Made by a program: the position numbers and the translations under genes
In this document: in pieces, positions 1-12,772 of the stretch
Position numbering within the stretch: position 1 is the first letter of the stretch
Layout: the number at the start of each line of letters is the position of its first letter
DNA from: Immersiella caudata
Taxonomy: Eukaryota > Ascomycota > Sordariomycetes > Sordariales > Lasiosphaeriaceae
Length of the DNA stretch: 64,000 nt
NCBI GenBank assembly: GCA_030512335.1
Contig: JAULSU010000007.1
Coordinates: 1,054,001 to 1,118,000, forward strand
Direction: 5' to 3'
Notes under the pieces: generated by a model
The model's database searches: none
The model's input: only the letters and a program-made list of their open reading frames with translations
What the model was told of the DNA's origin: nothing

Positions 1-561
1 CCTGATCTGGCACGTGACGAAGCTAACTAACTAGCAGTTCCTCGAGCCGCGGAGCAGCTCAGGAGTTGAGCTCGGACCACGTAACTGCCCCTCGGCGGGG
101 GAGGAAGAGTTGGCATGGGAAGCCTGCAACACGGACCAGGGTTTAATAAGTTCGTGCATGAAAGCAGGCAGCCCAGTTCGCTGACACAGCTGACAGCTGA
201 GCTGCAACCTGGAAGCTTTTATTTTAGGGGATACGAGGCCTCTCGCCGATACTCCGTACCCATCGTAGCATCTTTATACACGGGTTGAGTCTTAGCACAA
301 AAGGGATCGGCTTGCTCCCTAGCTTCCCACTTTTTTTTTTTTTTGGCTGCCCCGCTTGAGCTCCCAGCTACAACTCCTTTCCCTGGAGGTCTCGACTGAT
401 CGGTGACTTGCGCTGCTCGAGCGCGCCAACGAATTAAAACCAAGACGCGAATCGACTGGAGAACGTTGGCCAAAGGTTGATAGCCAACACAACGGGTGTC
501 TGTCCACGAAATTTTGACCCAAACACCTAGCCTCATAAAGGCTGACTAGCTCCGCTATCTC
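1..561. other. Gene-free left edge
   Basis: No convincing gene is visible. Open frames here lack fungal protein character. A run of 14 T lies at 331-344. The last part is the probable promoter and 5' leader of the small membrane-protein gene that starts at 562. Confidence 0.5.
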
Positions 562-934
562 ATGGCGTGGGGCAAAGCGAAGAGCGCCACGGCGCCAGCG
601 CCGTCAACAATAGGGTCCGTTTGCTATCCAGCGTGTCGCCAACCAGTTGAATGATACTGATACCCCTTGTAGGCAAACTCTCCCCTTGTTGATCACGCTC
701 ATATTTCTTGGGGGCCTCGCCTTCGTCCTCTACCAGATATACGACTCCCTTCTCAAGATCAAGTCTCAGGCGAAGAAGCAGATGGGCACCAAGAACGTCG
801 TCTTTACCAAAGATGGCGTGCGCGTTGGTGTCAAGCACGTCGAAACGGAGGCGTACGTCGACAGGACGCAGAGCTGGGTTGTCAAGGCCTGGAACTTAAG
901 TGGGAACGAAGCCAAGGACAAGTCGAAAAAGTAA
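562..934 (+). CDS. Small single-pass membrane protein, conserved-looking, function unknown
   Basis: I read this as two exons, 562..614 and 673..934, giving 104 residues. The 58-bp intron starts GTCCGT, has a CTGAT-type branch and ends TTGTAG. The spliced frame joins a short Ala/Pro/Ser-rich leader to residues about 19-39 (start QTLPLLITLIFLGGLAFVLY), one strongly hydrophobic segment. A basic soluble tail of about 60 residues follows, rich in Lys and Val (KSQAKKQMG, then GVRVGVKHVETEAYVDRTQSW), ending in a Lys-rich stretch. Without the intron the frame has no ATG, which is why I chose the start at 562. The pattern, a tail-like membrane anchor plus a small basic domain, resembles an organelle-membrane protein, but I do not recognise the family. 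The translation reads as real protein; the function is unknown. Confidence 0.7.
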
Positions 935-1563
935 GATCCTCCTCAGCAAGCGGCACGGCAGGGAAGTATGCTAACATTAGTTGCGCAACAAGGAAATCAT
1001 AGGCTGGAGCAGAGTTGGGAGCACGCTATCTTTCACCTCAACGTTGGAGTATTTTTGATTGATTCTCCGGAAAGGACAGGTAGGTAGGCACGATACCCCG
1101 AATATTGGGTCTATTGGTCCCCAACGAAATATAACGTGCCAGATGTGGCTGTTTGCTTCAGCCAGGTCAAGTCTGTCACGCAGTACGGCTTGCGACAAAT
1201 AGCACGAGAATTTGAATGTGTCACGCCTACAATGGACATACCGAGCAAAGCGCGACATGAGTTGCCTGGCCCTCACAGCGGTTGTCACAACCACATGTTG
1301 GCCAAGTACCTCTATCTGCAGCATTGAAGTTATGCCACAGCAGTTGAAACCGTACTGCCATGCAGACCACGGTGTCACCACATCACCGTTCTGCACACCA
1401 GGCAGGATCTGCATGTAACCTCTACCTCACCAGCAGGCTGTGTCTCATTTCATGTCGTGAGGCGACGCATTTGGTCCCAGTGAACTTAGGTACATAGATA
1501 CATCAGGAGCCAAAAACACGGGGAAGGCGCGATGGCAACTCATCCCTCGGCAGAACCCTTGGT
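935..1563. other. Intergenic, convergent 3' ends
   Basis: This lies between the 3' ends of the small membrane-protein gene (+) and the transcription-factor gene (-). A 145-codon open frame on the minus strand at 977-1414 has no recognisable motif and I treat it as chance. Nothing else was seen. Confidence 0.5.
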
Positions 1564-3843
1564 TCACATTGTCAGCCATTTCTTCGCAACCCGTCTGACC
1601 TCCTCGCCGGCGGCGCCTGTGGCCCTCGCGATCAGTTCGGCCCTTCGCTTGTCCACGTCCTCCTTGTGCATGGCCTCACGCTGTTGCAAGGGATTAAGGG
1701 CGTAGCCGGGCGTTGGTGCAGCGTGTCTCGCCGACAAGAGCTTCTCGAAGTTTTTGCCGACTTGGTACGGGTTTGCCATAAGCCCGTCTCGCCGGATCAG
1801 CATCGATGGGATGCGTACTTGAAGCTATTTCCATCATTTCATGTTAATTGCCATCCAAATTTCTTCTTCTGCTTTGGAGGCCCACGACTAAGGGCCAAGC
1901 AAATGACCAAGGGGCTTACCTGAGCGAGTATATGGGCGTACCGAACACCGAGTTCGTCACCAATGTACTTGAGCCGTCCTTGCACCCATCGTCGTTCTGC
2001 TCGGCATTGTCAGCGCGCGAACTTGCTACCTCTTCCACTGACCCTTTTCAGAAAGAAAGCACTTACGATTGTCAGTCAGGTAGTCCTGGATCATCGTACA
2101 CGCCAGCGGCCAGGTCAGGAAATAGCCAGCCAAGCCCTTCATCCCGTCATCTTCGCCACAAGCAAAGCTTGTCTCGTCCTGCACTCCAAACACCTGTTTT
2201 CTCTTGATGTGCCAACCGAGATGGTACGGTATACTGGCCAGGATGTCGGTTATCATGTCGATGGCTATCCTTGCCGCTCCCGCATACTCCGGCGTTGTGC
2301 GGTAATCCACCGGTGAACACGCCCAAGCCGCGCACCGCACGGTTAGGGACATGAGTATCAGCCGAGCGGTGCGTGCATTGTTCCAGACGCTGGCCATCCA
2401 GAAGTCGTGGTATACATCTACACGGCCGGGGTAAACTTCAGCCTTCGCATAGTCGGCATCCGGAGGCAACGGCGGCTGCCAGCAGAGTGTCTTGGAACGC
2501 CAGTTCCCGGGCAGCGTGCGCATCCATTCGGCAATCTCCCGATCGACAGACTGCGCGCGGCGCATCAGGGCAAGAATAAGCTCGATATTCTCGGGAGTGC
2601 GGGTCAGAGTGATCATGATATTGGTCACTTCAGCTCGTAGCTCGGAAGCCATGAGGCTGAGGCGCTGGCAGGCTGCGGCGCTTTCGTCGTGGATGGCGTC
2701 ATGGAACCACCAGTCGACGCCCATGGCGGGAGCTTCCCCTGAGGAGAGGGTGTGTATGATCTGGCGAAGCGTCATGTTATCAGCAGATGGACTTTCTGGA
2801 CAATGTGAAGGGGGTTACCGCATACGAGGGCGATTCGGACGGCGACGAAGAGCTGAAGTCCGATAGGTGTGCGCAACTGTTTCCTACCCCGTGCTTTGAC
2901 AAGCTGAATAGCTCCGTCGACGTGCGAGCCCCATGCGTATTCGCCGTTTTTGCTGGCGGTGATGTTCTGGAAGTTGGTCAGTCAGCCAATCCTCCTATCT
3001 CGCTGCGCAACGCAACACCCCGAGAGCAGCAACTTACTTCGAACATGCTTAGCAACAACACCGCAGCCAGCAATGAATCCGAGGTCGATGTCTGGGGGTC
3101 CTTTATCGCCAAGTTTGTAGCTCTCAACGCCTTCACATACTCTCCGAACGCCTGCTCCGGGAAGTCTACCCCATCTGAGGATACCCGATTCCCTAAAGAG
3201 GAGAGGGCACAGGCGTTGAAAGCGTGCTGGAGATGCGCCGTCTTGCCGTCTTTCTTCATTAGCGGTATTAAGAAATCCATGAATCCTCTGGTACCGCCCG
3301 GCCGGGGTAGCAGCACAAAGTTAGAAACGAAGTGGCATTGCGCCTTCGTATCGGTCGGGATACGGATTGCTGGTATCACGGCCATCTCGAAGGGTGATCT
3401 TTGGAAGTTGAAGCGCCCTCTCGCGTCGCCAGAGCTGGAGGAGCCGGCGGAATTTGGCGGTTCAGCTCCGTCCTTGTCGGTGACCCTTGAAGAGGCACTG
3501 GTAGAGGAGGAACTGGCTGTGGAAGTACTTCCCTTCCTGCTTGCCTTTTGCGCTCGCCGCTCAGTGGCCCTGGTTTCGTTGCGGAGCATGAGGTCGAACT
3601 CGTCCTTATATCCGGGACACTCGCGGCGGGACTTGGTGCTTTGCTGTTCGTTAGCGGCCAACCTGGTGGCCATAGCCTTGGAGGTAGCACATACCACTGG
3701 CTGCAAGCTGGTTTTGTCTCATCGCACTATATCAGGATAATCAACGCAAGTTTGGGCAGCATCGCAACCCGGGGACATCCTACCTTGATTCGCCGCATAC
3801 GGCACATCTGGCAGCCCTTTGAGGGCTTTCCCGTATAAACCAT
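1564..3843 (-). CDS. Zn(II)2Cys6 fungal-type transcription factor
   Basis: This is a nuclear DNA-binding regulator. Exons, from the start: 3843..3784, 3726..3695, 3638..3038, 2966..2826, 2760..2067, 1996..1920, 1824..1564, for 621 residues. The N-terminus (MVYTGKPSKGC) leads into a full binuclear zinc cluster: CQMC, RMRRIK, CDETKPAC, SQC, TKSRREC, with spacing C-x2-C-x6-C-x6-C-x2-C-x6-C at about residues 11-38. The cluster is split by two introns, one after Lys20 and one inside the Cys31 codon. A Ser/Thr-rich linker follows, then the helical middle-homology region typical of the fungal-specific transcription-factor family (for example QLVKARGRKQLRTPIGLQLF and the WWFHDAIHD region). The C-terminus (LQVRIPSMLIRRDGL) completes the usual family ending. 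The target genes cannot be told from sequence, and no metabolic cluster flanks it. The exon chain is confident; the small exons 2 and 6 are set by phase and by the conserved cysteines. Confidence 0.9.
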
Positions 3844-6011
3844 TGCGTCTTTGAGCCCTTCCAACCTCTGCTCGGTTGATGGATGGCGATGACGGGAAGT
3901 GTTGGGAACCCTGTCCCTTGCGATGGCAGAACGAGACCTGTCTTATATCGGACCTGTCATTCAGCCTTCTGAGGGGGGAGCTATGATGTTCTCCGCGTCA
4001 AGCCGACAAACAAGGATGCTGCTGTCGAAACACACTGAGAGCCAGACAGTCAGACCAGACCCGAACGTGGGTGATGGAGGGGGGGCCGAGGTGTTGCGGT
4101 TTCCTTTTCTTTGCTCAACACACACCCCTGTCAACCTTGGCACCACATATTGACGAAGCCACCAGATGCACGCACGACCGCTGCGAACACGATCGCTGAT
4201 GCTTGAAGGCAGGGCCTGCACCCGGAGTTCCTGTGCGGAGACAACTTCCTCCCCCCTAAAAACGGCGCGGGTGATCGCCGCAAGTGCCGAGGACTAGGGT
4301 AGTTCGAGAGACTGGAAATCATCGATCGACGCGGAACAGAGTCACATGGACGGCATACAATCCGGGCGAGCGAACGATTGGGAGGGCGGGCGTCTACAGC
4401 GTGAGAACAGCAAGTTTCTTGCCCTGAGCGTCTCCAATATAGTGACGGTAGGCAGGTACACCCAATAAAACTCCAAATGTCGACAACAAGTGGAAAAAAG
4501 CAACAGAATCAGACTATCGCCATTGGTAGCTGAAACCGCGCTCGCTACCCTCCACCGGCCTCTTTCCGATCCGTGTGTTTTCGCGGACGATAGCACCACA
4601 CGGTGGTCTTCGGCCATGCTTGAAAATGACAAATACCTTGATGGCCCCGCTGGCGCCCTAGCGCTCCGCCTCGACCGAGAAACCAAGAATGGCGGCTTCC
4701 GATAAGCTAGGTAGGCGTGGGATCTAGCGGGCTGCACCTTTTGCTGACGCATAAACCGAGAACTCAAGCCCTCTGTTTGAGATGGAGCTTGGGATGTATG
4801 AGGGCGGGGCGCTTTGACGTTTGGCGCTGTGTAAGGTGCGCAGCAAGGTTATCGGCCGCTCCGGGGATAGCTAGTGGCCGGTATTGTTATGCTGGGACAG
4901 CTTCAGACCCCACGGACCAGGGCGGTTGCCAGCATTCGAAATCGGAGGGATTCCACTGATGGAAGACAGAAGTGCGAACTCCTCTAGAGGTTCTCCTCCC
5001 TGATGACGAACACTGCGACGTTATTATCTCTTCCTATTGCTGGGGTTTTGAACATCGGATCTGTAGCGAGAAAGCCCCTGTAGTGATCAGCACACGAAAG
5101 GATTCACTTTTTATGAATGTCTCTTCCCCGTCTTCTCTCATCTCTCCTGGCGGTAGGAAGCTCGATCCCCGACATCCCAAACCCAACTTTGCCGACATCC
5201 CCGCAGGTTACACGGTTGCGGTTCCATTGCAGCGCATAGCATTGCTGCGCTCGCGCCACTGGCAAGGTTGGAGGAACCCCATCTGCAGCGTGCTGGCCAT
5301 ACTAAGATCGCTCCCGCGACCTTAAAAACCGGGTCGTCCGTACCGCCCATTGCAGATATACTTATACTTGTGCAAACAACGGACTGACCATCTCGGCAAC
5401 GGCAACGTCAACGTCGCCTTCAGGGTTCTCAACAAGGTCACATGCATGCATAACCTGTGACGACCAAGACTTGAGAGAGCCACAGAGCGAGCTCAACATC
5501 CTCGGCGTCCGTGAGCACCCGAGCACCAGGGATGTAGAACGAGGAAAAGAAACCAATGTGAGAAGTGACGATTGAAACCTCGCGCCTCTATTTTTGCTCC
5601 CTGCTATCATTGTGGACGTTGCTCGCTGAAAATTCTCCCCACCTAAGGTAGATAGGTGTGTACCCATACTGCCGTTGTAACACACGTAACCCCGACAGAC
5701 AGTGCTGTTTGTTTGTTTGTTTTGGTCGTTCCATAATCTCGTGTGAATTCCCCGTCTTTCCCCAACCGCCTTCGGCGAGTAACCGAGCGCTTCCTCCTTT
5801 CGGGTTCCGGCGGGTGTTTGCCGGCTCTGGCGTAACTAGCTCTTGTGCACCAACCTTCTGAATGCATTGCATCCCATGGTAATCGAGACCCAATGCTCAA
5901 CCCTGTCGGCGCCCCCACCACCAGTCTCCTCTTCAGTCCACGCCTACACACCCATACCCTCTTCCCTCAACCCAAGACCCTCCCGCGAGGCCTGTAATCA
6001 GGGAATGGTCA
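3844..6011. other. 2.2-kb gene-free interval
   Basis: This lies between the start of the transcription-factor gene and the 3' end of the exportin gene, so it includes the promoter of the former and the 3' UTR of the latter. Open frames on both strands are short, lack motifs and overlap each other. A run of G sits near 4079-4085 and a GTTT tandem stretch near 5706-5721. I see no RNA gene or transposon. Confidence 0.5.
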
Positions 6012-9000
6012 CTAACCCTCCTCGTTGAACATACCCGCTACGCCCTCCAGATCGGGCGTCTTCCGCCCCGCATTCGCGTTTCCATCCACAGGCTCCACGG
6101 CCGTCATAAACTCTTGCGCCATCTTACTTCTTACTGACTTCTTCGACGTCCTCACCCCCAGACTCTTGGTCAACTTGCCCATCTCGGATATGCTCACACC
6201 CTTCAAATCCTTCAGGAGATCCAAAATAGCCGCCCGTTGTTGGCGAGAGGGCAATCCTGGCCTCGAGACATAGGCAATGGTTGAGTCAACGTCTTCCTGC
6301 CTGATGCTAGGAAGTGACGACAAGATGCTCCGCGGGGTGGGGGTGATGGGTGAATACGACACTAGAATGGAGGCAATTAGAGTGCCGAGGTCTTTCTGAG
6401 ATTCAACAAAGTATGGGTCATGCAGGGACGAGATGGCTGCCTTGAGGACATCGGTGCAGATGAATTCGCGGATCTCCTGGGCGGTGCTCTCAGGGATCGG
6501 GAAGTCGTCGGAGACTGGGCCGTGGATAGCGTTCTGCTTGGCCGCTTCGGGCGGGTTGAACTCAGGTATGATCGAGCGGAAGACCCGCAGCACGACGCCG
6601 CAGCACCTCCCGTCGTGCATGTTGATTGCGTGGCTGCAGAAGAGAAGGAGTGGCGCAACGATGGACGAGTTCATGAGGCAGAACTTCCGGAGAGAAGGAT
6701 GGCCCTTGGCTTCGCTTCCCGGCGCTTCGGAGGGCTTCTCTGGCGGGTTTACCGTTGGGCCTGGATTCTGAGTGAGCTGGGACGCTAACAAAGGGTGGGC
6801 GTCTGCTTACCTGTTTTAGTGGGATCCAGGAAGTCTGCCACCATCAGCACCGCGGAATAGGTTAGTTGCCGAAGGATGCTCTCAGCCTTCATCTCCTCTG
6901 TCAACTCGTCCGCCGCAGCCCGGACTTCGCCCTGGCTCCCGAGCTTATTCCACTCTGAGACAATTTTCGCGTCCATCTGCTGAAAGCATGTCGCCAGAAT
7001 CGGCGGCAAGAAATGCTCTCGAAGCTCTATCGGGCAATGGTCGACTAGGTACCTGACCAAGTTGAGGAGGTTTATGACCTGGTGTGCCGAGAGGGAGAAG
7101 GAGTCAGCAAATAAGGCGTTCGCCAGCGGCCCCGGGAGCTCGGTAAACCCATAGAACTGGACGTCTAGGCGACTCATGCAGTAAATTATTGCATAGCATG
7201 TTTCGCGGACGAAGCGTACCGAGCCTCTGATGCTCGAGGCGAGACCCTCCAGCGTGTTTTTCTTCTCGAGAACCCTGGCATAAAAATCGTCCTTACTGCC
7301 TTCGGAAATTCCTGCCTGCCAGAAGCGATCAGTGAGAACCCTGCCGACTACAGATTTCATTTCTGCAGGCAACAGGCTCCAGTTCTTCGGGTCGTGGCAC
7401 GCGTGAGCGTAGCTAAAAGTGTCAGCAACAACCAGTACACACACCGCACCAACCACGTACCTCAGAAACTTGAGAAGCTCAGGGAGAATGAGTGGGAATC
7501 CATCCTGCCACAAGGCACAAGATGCGGCGTAAGGAGGTGAATTTCTCTCGAGCTTCTCCACCGAGTATGTGAGGAACGATTTGGTCATTCGCAAAGGAAG
7601 CATCTGGCTTGGTTAGACGCTTTGCAACTAAGCGCTTCAGTAGGGACGTACCGTTTGCCTCTGCTCCAGTTCGGCCTGCAGTGCCAACCCCTGAGCATCG
7701 AGCTCGGCCGAGCCCCAATCGCCGATCTGATGAATTTGGCGCTGCTGTAGATATTTTTGTGCCTTGTCAAGCCCCATGAGCTGGCAAAAACCATCAAAGG
7801 ATCCCAAGGCCTGCCTCAAAGACTCGTCCCTCCATCGATCCTTGACGGGGTTTATGAACTGCGTGAGACGTTCAAGTCTTGCAGCAGGGTCAATTCGGGA
7901 AGCCCGATGGCTGCAAGTTGGTCAGGATATTCCCATGTCGGGGATGGGGGGTTGAGGGGAGTGGGAGCTTACATGATGATGAAGAGGAAGCTTTGGTAGG
8001 CGATTTGGCGCTTCTCGTCCAGTGTGCCAGAAGCAATCATGTCCTTGACCTTGGCCTCGAGATCGGCATAGACATCCTGCACCCATGTTAATCAACCTTG
8101 TAACAAAAGAGCGCCGAGAAACTTACGAGCAGGTGATCGGGCATTTTGGAAGCCAGCCTCTGCAGCTCAACCATGCTCTCGGTCTGGAGATCCCGAATCG
8201 CATCATTGAAGACCTTGTACTCAGGCTGCAAGGCCGGCCATGTCATGAGGATGTATTCGAGAACCGTCAGCATGAAAGCGGTATTAGCGTCTAATGCTGA
8301 TGTTGAAAACGCCACGAGGAGTTGTAATATGCGCTTCCGGATGAGCGGGTCCTGACAAGGTCAGCGAGATGCACAGCCCAGCAACGGCGGAGCCGCCTAC
8401 CTCAAACGTCATCTTCAATATTCGTCCACACCAAGCCTCAAAGTGAGCCTCCATCGCCTTCGTGGTCTAGTTGGTCGGTCGTACGAGGTTAGCGCCCGAA
8501 CTTTTCTGGCTTTGCTTATGGTCTCCTACCTCCTCGTCGGCAGGGTTCCGACTAGACCTCGACTTCATATACCCCTTAAGAGCTGCTTCTACTACCGTCG
8601 CATGCGCATCCACCCGGAGGACCGACATAGAGCTTTTCGAGTAGTTTGCAGCTAGAACACAGTTAGCTCATGATTCACCGCATCCGATTCCTCGACTCAC
8701 GGTTGAGAGCAGACTGGCCATCGTAGAGAGTTTGAAAAGCGTTCTCGGCCTGGCCTAGAATATGCGAGAAAGACTCGGACAACTTCAGCTGCACAATGCT
8801 CTCGAGAATCTGCGTGCTGTACCGTCGGTAGTTGCCAAGAAACGCATGACGCTCCGGAATGGTATCCGTATCCTCAATGAGAAGCACATATGTGGGATCC
8901 TCCGTGTCTTCAGGGAGGTTCTCATAACGTATTAGTCGGGAGCTGCAGAGCTCCAAAAGAGCAGCAATTAGCGGTGTATTAGCAGCTGCCGGGCCCAGCG

Positions 9001-10228
9001 ATCGATGGTTCAGCAGCCGTGTCCAAGTGACCAAGACAGGAATGGAAACAACGAGGCTCTGGCTCTGCACAACCAAGATCAAGAGCTCGAGGAAATTCTG
9101 AATGTTTGTCTGAGGTGGGATAGACGCAAACTTTCTGTCCAGGTAGTTTCCGATGCAGGACACCAACTCGGAGAACTTCTTGGAGAAGGAATATTTGTCA
9201 TCATCGATATCTTGGGCATCTACAGTCGACCATTCGAACAAGCGTCGGAACAGATCGACTACGTCATCACCATACATGGGAACAACGAGTGTGGTGAACT
9301 CGTCGTTGGTGAAGGTCGACCGCGAGTAAAGGGAATGGAGGACCTCAAGCGCAGCTTTCTGGACGGGCACGCTTGAGACAGCTAGGCAGTTGCATATAAT
9401 AGGTCGGCAGCCGGCGGCATGGATTGCTTTTGGAATTGCCCACGGCATAACCGAGTTGAGCACCGCCAGAGCTCGGATCGCGCAGGTTCTGACGTCCTCA
9501 TTTCCGCCGAAATCTCCGTTGAGGCACTCAGCCACAAGATTCGCGACTCTGCTGATCCAGCCTTCGTCTCCGGAGCGCACATGGGGACCCTGCTGCCGGT
9601 TGGGAAAGGCTTCAGTGAGGACGGCCGCGGGGGTGAATATCTCGACGCAGGCCTTGCTAAGCGCCCCTTCTCGAATGGCCACAACCGTGTCCTCGCCGTT
9701 GAAGATCTCTTCGGATAATATCTCGAGAATCTGCAAAACAAACTCCTTGTGAACTGGCGAGTCGGGAACTTGCCATAGCCGGACGAGCAGATCGTCCATA
9801 TCCATCCAGTCGGCGGCCCAGCATCGCTTCGCAATTTCTACCCAGAGTTGTGCAGTCTTGCTTCGGATGTACGACGGGTCTGCCTTGGAGACGGCCTCGG
9901 CGAGCTGTAGAATCCACCTTCGCAAGTATTGCCGTTGTTCGTCGCTGTACTCCGCCCACTTGTGCTTGACCGCATGTTCGAGGAGCGATAGACCGTAATG
10001 GCGGACGATGGGGGCCTGGCCCTTGTCAGAGGCGAGGGTGAAGCCGTGTAGCGGAGCATCGGCGAGGGTCTTCACGTCTTCGAGAAAGCTTTGGGCCTCC
10101 TGCCGGGACTGGTTCGAGGTGAAAGGACTGTGGACGGCATTGAGCGCTCCGTGAATTCTGCCGAGTATGGCCTCGGGGGAAGTGCCTGTCGCAGCGGGCC
10201 CAGCAAGCCCGTTGGAGGCAGTCGACAT
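6012..10228 (-). CDS. MSN5: Exportin-5 / Msn5-type karyopherin
   Basis: This is a nuclear transport receptor of the importin-beta superfamily. Msn5/exportin-5 carries phosphoproteins, and in other eukaryotes small RNAs and tRNA, through the pore with Ran-GTP. Exons: 10228..8701, 8651..8530, 8466..8401, 8351..8127, 8076..7973, 7910..7652, 7603..7461, 7412..6811, 6784..6012, for 1273 residues, close to the roughly 1220 of yeast Msn5. The 509-codon first exon holds the N-terminal HEAT helices (SLLEHAVKHKWAEYSDEQR, LKTA-like repeats). Spliced joins restore family-like text, for example FLFIIIHRASRIDP and DPLIRKRILQLLVAF. The C-terminus (KLTKSLGVRTSKKSVRSKM) looks like the usual fungal ending. All eight introns are 26-68 bp, the shortest (6785-6810) being only 26 bp and the least certain. 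Cargo cannot be inferred here. Identification is by family resemblance. Confidence 0.9.
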
Positions 10229-10996
10229 GTTAGAATAGGTGTGTAAGCAAAACCTGGGGTATCGCGAGTGGACTTTGGATCTGGAAGTTGACGCCGCGGC
10301 CGAGCTTAGCCACCGGGGTGGCTCAGGCGGAAATCATACGTTTGGCGGCGACGATGGTGAGATTGGAAGGCACGGCTTTCGGACGCAAGCAATAAGCGTG
10401 CTAAACGGAACAACGCGTAAAGTAATGCTGCCTATTTTGCTTGCTGGGAGATGTCTTGGGTATTGTAGCGGGGCTTTGCAGCATGGTATTGCTCTAGTGG
10501 TGTGCTGAAAAGAAGTGGTGCGAAGAGTCTACGTTGGTGATTCACACCGGCGTTCTGAATTGAGTCCACTGTCAGGCGCGCTCGGGCGCGACACTTTAGC
10601 TCGCGCGGGGCATCCACAGCGGCTCATCCAGAAAGGGCAGGCGGTGAATGAAATCTCCGGACCCAAGCCTGCGGCTCAAATTGGCGCCATCCGATAAGAG
10701 ATGCAGCAGATGTTCTGTGGGTCCTTCTTTACGTTGAACCTCGGAATTGCGTCACAGTGCCATCCATTTATGCTGCTAGACAACTGGTGGTGTCAGGAAG
10801 GACTATTGTTCTTATATCTCGTGTCTAATATCTAACCGCTACATTTGAGTAGCCATTTCATCGAGGCTAGGTATTATTATTATTATTTAAACCTGTGCTC
10901 TTCAGGTCTCATCATCACACACTGTGAAGTGGCCAATCAGATCGACGGAATTGCATCTTCAAGAGCTTCAATCCTCGCCCCGACCTTCCATCTAAA
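10229..10996. promoter_or_regulatory. Intergenic: exportin promoter and DPH7 3' UTR
   Basis: This lies between two minus-strand genes. It should carry the 3' UTR of DPH7 at its high end and the promoter and leader of the exportin gene at its low end. A short ATT tandem stretch occurs at about 10871-10888. No gene was seen. Confidence 0.45.
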
Positions 10997-12311
10997 CTAC
11001 CTCAGCGGAAACTCCCACAGACAAAGAAGCTTGTCGTAGAAACTAGTCGAAACGATGGGCAGCACCCCTGTCTCCCCTGGCTGGAAGTCGCTTCCATAGT
11101 TCATGCTCTTGTGCTCCACAAAGCTGCCAACCACATGAAACCGATAGTTGCCAGCATCCGTCTTTGACAATTTCACAATTCTCGCCCCGCCATGCATACA
11201 CGAAGCCAGTATTGTTGCCTCCCAGGTGTCACTTTGGGGCTTGTTTTTGATGGAGACCAACTTCAGCCGCCACACACCTCCACCAAGATTGCGCTCCGCA
11301 AGCACTCTCGTTGCCCCTGGACCGTATATGGCAGGCCCAACAGAGAATAGCCTGATGTAATCATCATAACTACCTGTTAGAACGAGCTCTGACCCAGGCT
11401 CTTGCATGGGCAGGTGAAGAATCGCGGTGACGCCGGCGTCATGTTTCCTCTTGATGGCTATGGTGGTATCACCAAGGATATAATCGAGATTCGTCAACCC
11501 AGGATTTGTCGCATGAGCGAGGTCTCTGTAGCATAAGACTGAGTCGTCCCCACCTGAAAACACCGTGTACGAGTCCTCGTCGTCCAGTGCTGGGACTTTG
11601 AGGGTTCGTGAAACAGCTACACACCAAGCCTCGAGGGAGTGTGTGATTACTGGTTCTGGGCTGAGCACCCAGTTGTCTCCGTCGATGGACCCTAGACTGA
11701 CAAGATGCACATTGCCAGCTGATGTTGCAATGGCAATCGTGTCTGACCTCGAAGGGTGCCAGCAGAACGAGAGGAAAAGGAGATCTTTCGCTTCCGAATC
11801 AGTTTCACCTGAGCTTCCGGCCATCATCGCCATATCCATGGTTCGGAGATGCATCAGGGGGGGGGCCTGGTCAGGACAAAATCTAAACATGGCGAGCGTC
11901 GCGGTGCTTGAGACGGCGCCACAGCAGTCCTGGTAACCATCGTTCGGGTTAAAGCGCAAATCAAGGATCGCTGATGGCAGAGACTCGGTTTGGATATGGG
12001 TTCTCAAGACAGAGTCAGCGTCGCAGCCGGAAATTGTCGCGTTCTCGAACTCACATGGTTCTGTCGGCCAGGCGAAAGGTGACAACACTTCCACTTCGGA
12101 TTTGCGGTTTCACCGGGCCGACCGTTTGGATTTCGTCATCACCCGATTCAGCCTTTGTAACGGCCGAATCCTCGTCCTTCTGCAGGTTATATGTTCCGAC
12201 TAAAAAGTACGACGGAAAGGCAGGACAGAACTCGACGCAGCTGGGCGGCAGGTCGAGTTGCAACGATTGAATGGACGAGATGGGCTCCAAGACCTCGTTT
12301 GAGTCAGTCAT
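10997..12311 (-). CDS. DPH7: Diphthine methyltransferase, WD40 protein (DPH7/RRT2)
   Basis: DPH7 is a cytosolic esterase that removes a methyl group from methylated diphthine on translation elongation factor 2, before the last amidation step of diphthamide synthesis. Two exons, 12311..12055 and 12002..10997, give 420 residues (yeast Rrt2 is 387). The protein begins with the family-typical LDLPPSCVEFCPAFPSYFLVG and continues as WD40 blades: ILDLRFNPND, LFLSFCWHPSRSDTIAIATS, YTVFSGGDDSVLCYRD, HDAGVTAILHLP, LVLTGSYDDYIRLF, and a last blade ending IVSTSFYDKLLCLWEF. The GSYDDYIRLF and GGGVWRLK elements are characteristic of DPH7. The 52-bp intron joins RTI to THIQTESLP. The start at 12311 was chosen because the preceding in-frame residues are unlike the family. 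The gene is head-to-head with the DUF1917 gene, 461 bp apart. Confidence 0.9.
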
Positions 12312-12772
12312 GCCTGCTGACCTGCCAACTTTTATCCTTGCTTTGTTGCTGAAGAGTCGCGCTGTTCTGTTTGGCTTGTTGGCCGTCTGTGAGCGTCGGG
12401 GAACGCATCCCGGTGTGGAGGATGCTGGTCGCAGTTGCTTTTTCTGGGCAGGGGCTAGGGCAGCTAACAAAACTGGGCCCAGTCTTCAACGCAGGCTCAC
12501 CACTTGAAGAAGCAGGTATCCGCGCCAGGCCATCATTTGCGTATTTCGTTGAATTCTGTGCTTTTCGAGTGACTCCCCTATTGTTCGAACTGTATGTTCT
12601 TTTTATGTTGGTCCATGGACTCAAAGGTACTGACAGTTGCGTAGAATCTCGTTAGATGTACCTTCCCTCACTCAGGTCGGCCCACACCAGGACCACCTAG
12701 ATATCACCAACTGCCATAAATCTCAGATCTCTTTTCCAGACACCAAACTCACAACTATCATGCGTCCTCACA
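12312..12772. promoter_or_regulatory. Divergent promoter, DPH7 / DUF1917 gene
   Basis: This 461-bp interval between two start codons on opposite strands must contain both promoters. The minus frame is open through much of it, but without family-like residues, so I read it as 5' leader. No clear TATA or CCAAT arrangement was picked out. Confidence 0.45.

Noticed and set aside
2787..3740. 317-codon plus-strand frame opposite the transcription factor
   Set aside because: It is antisense to exons carrying clear Zn2Cys6-family sequence and has no motif of its own.
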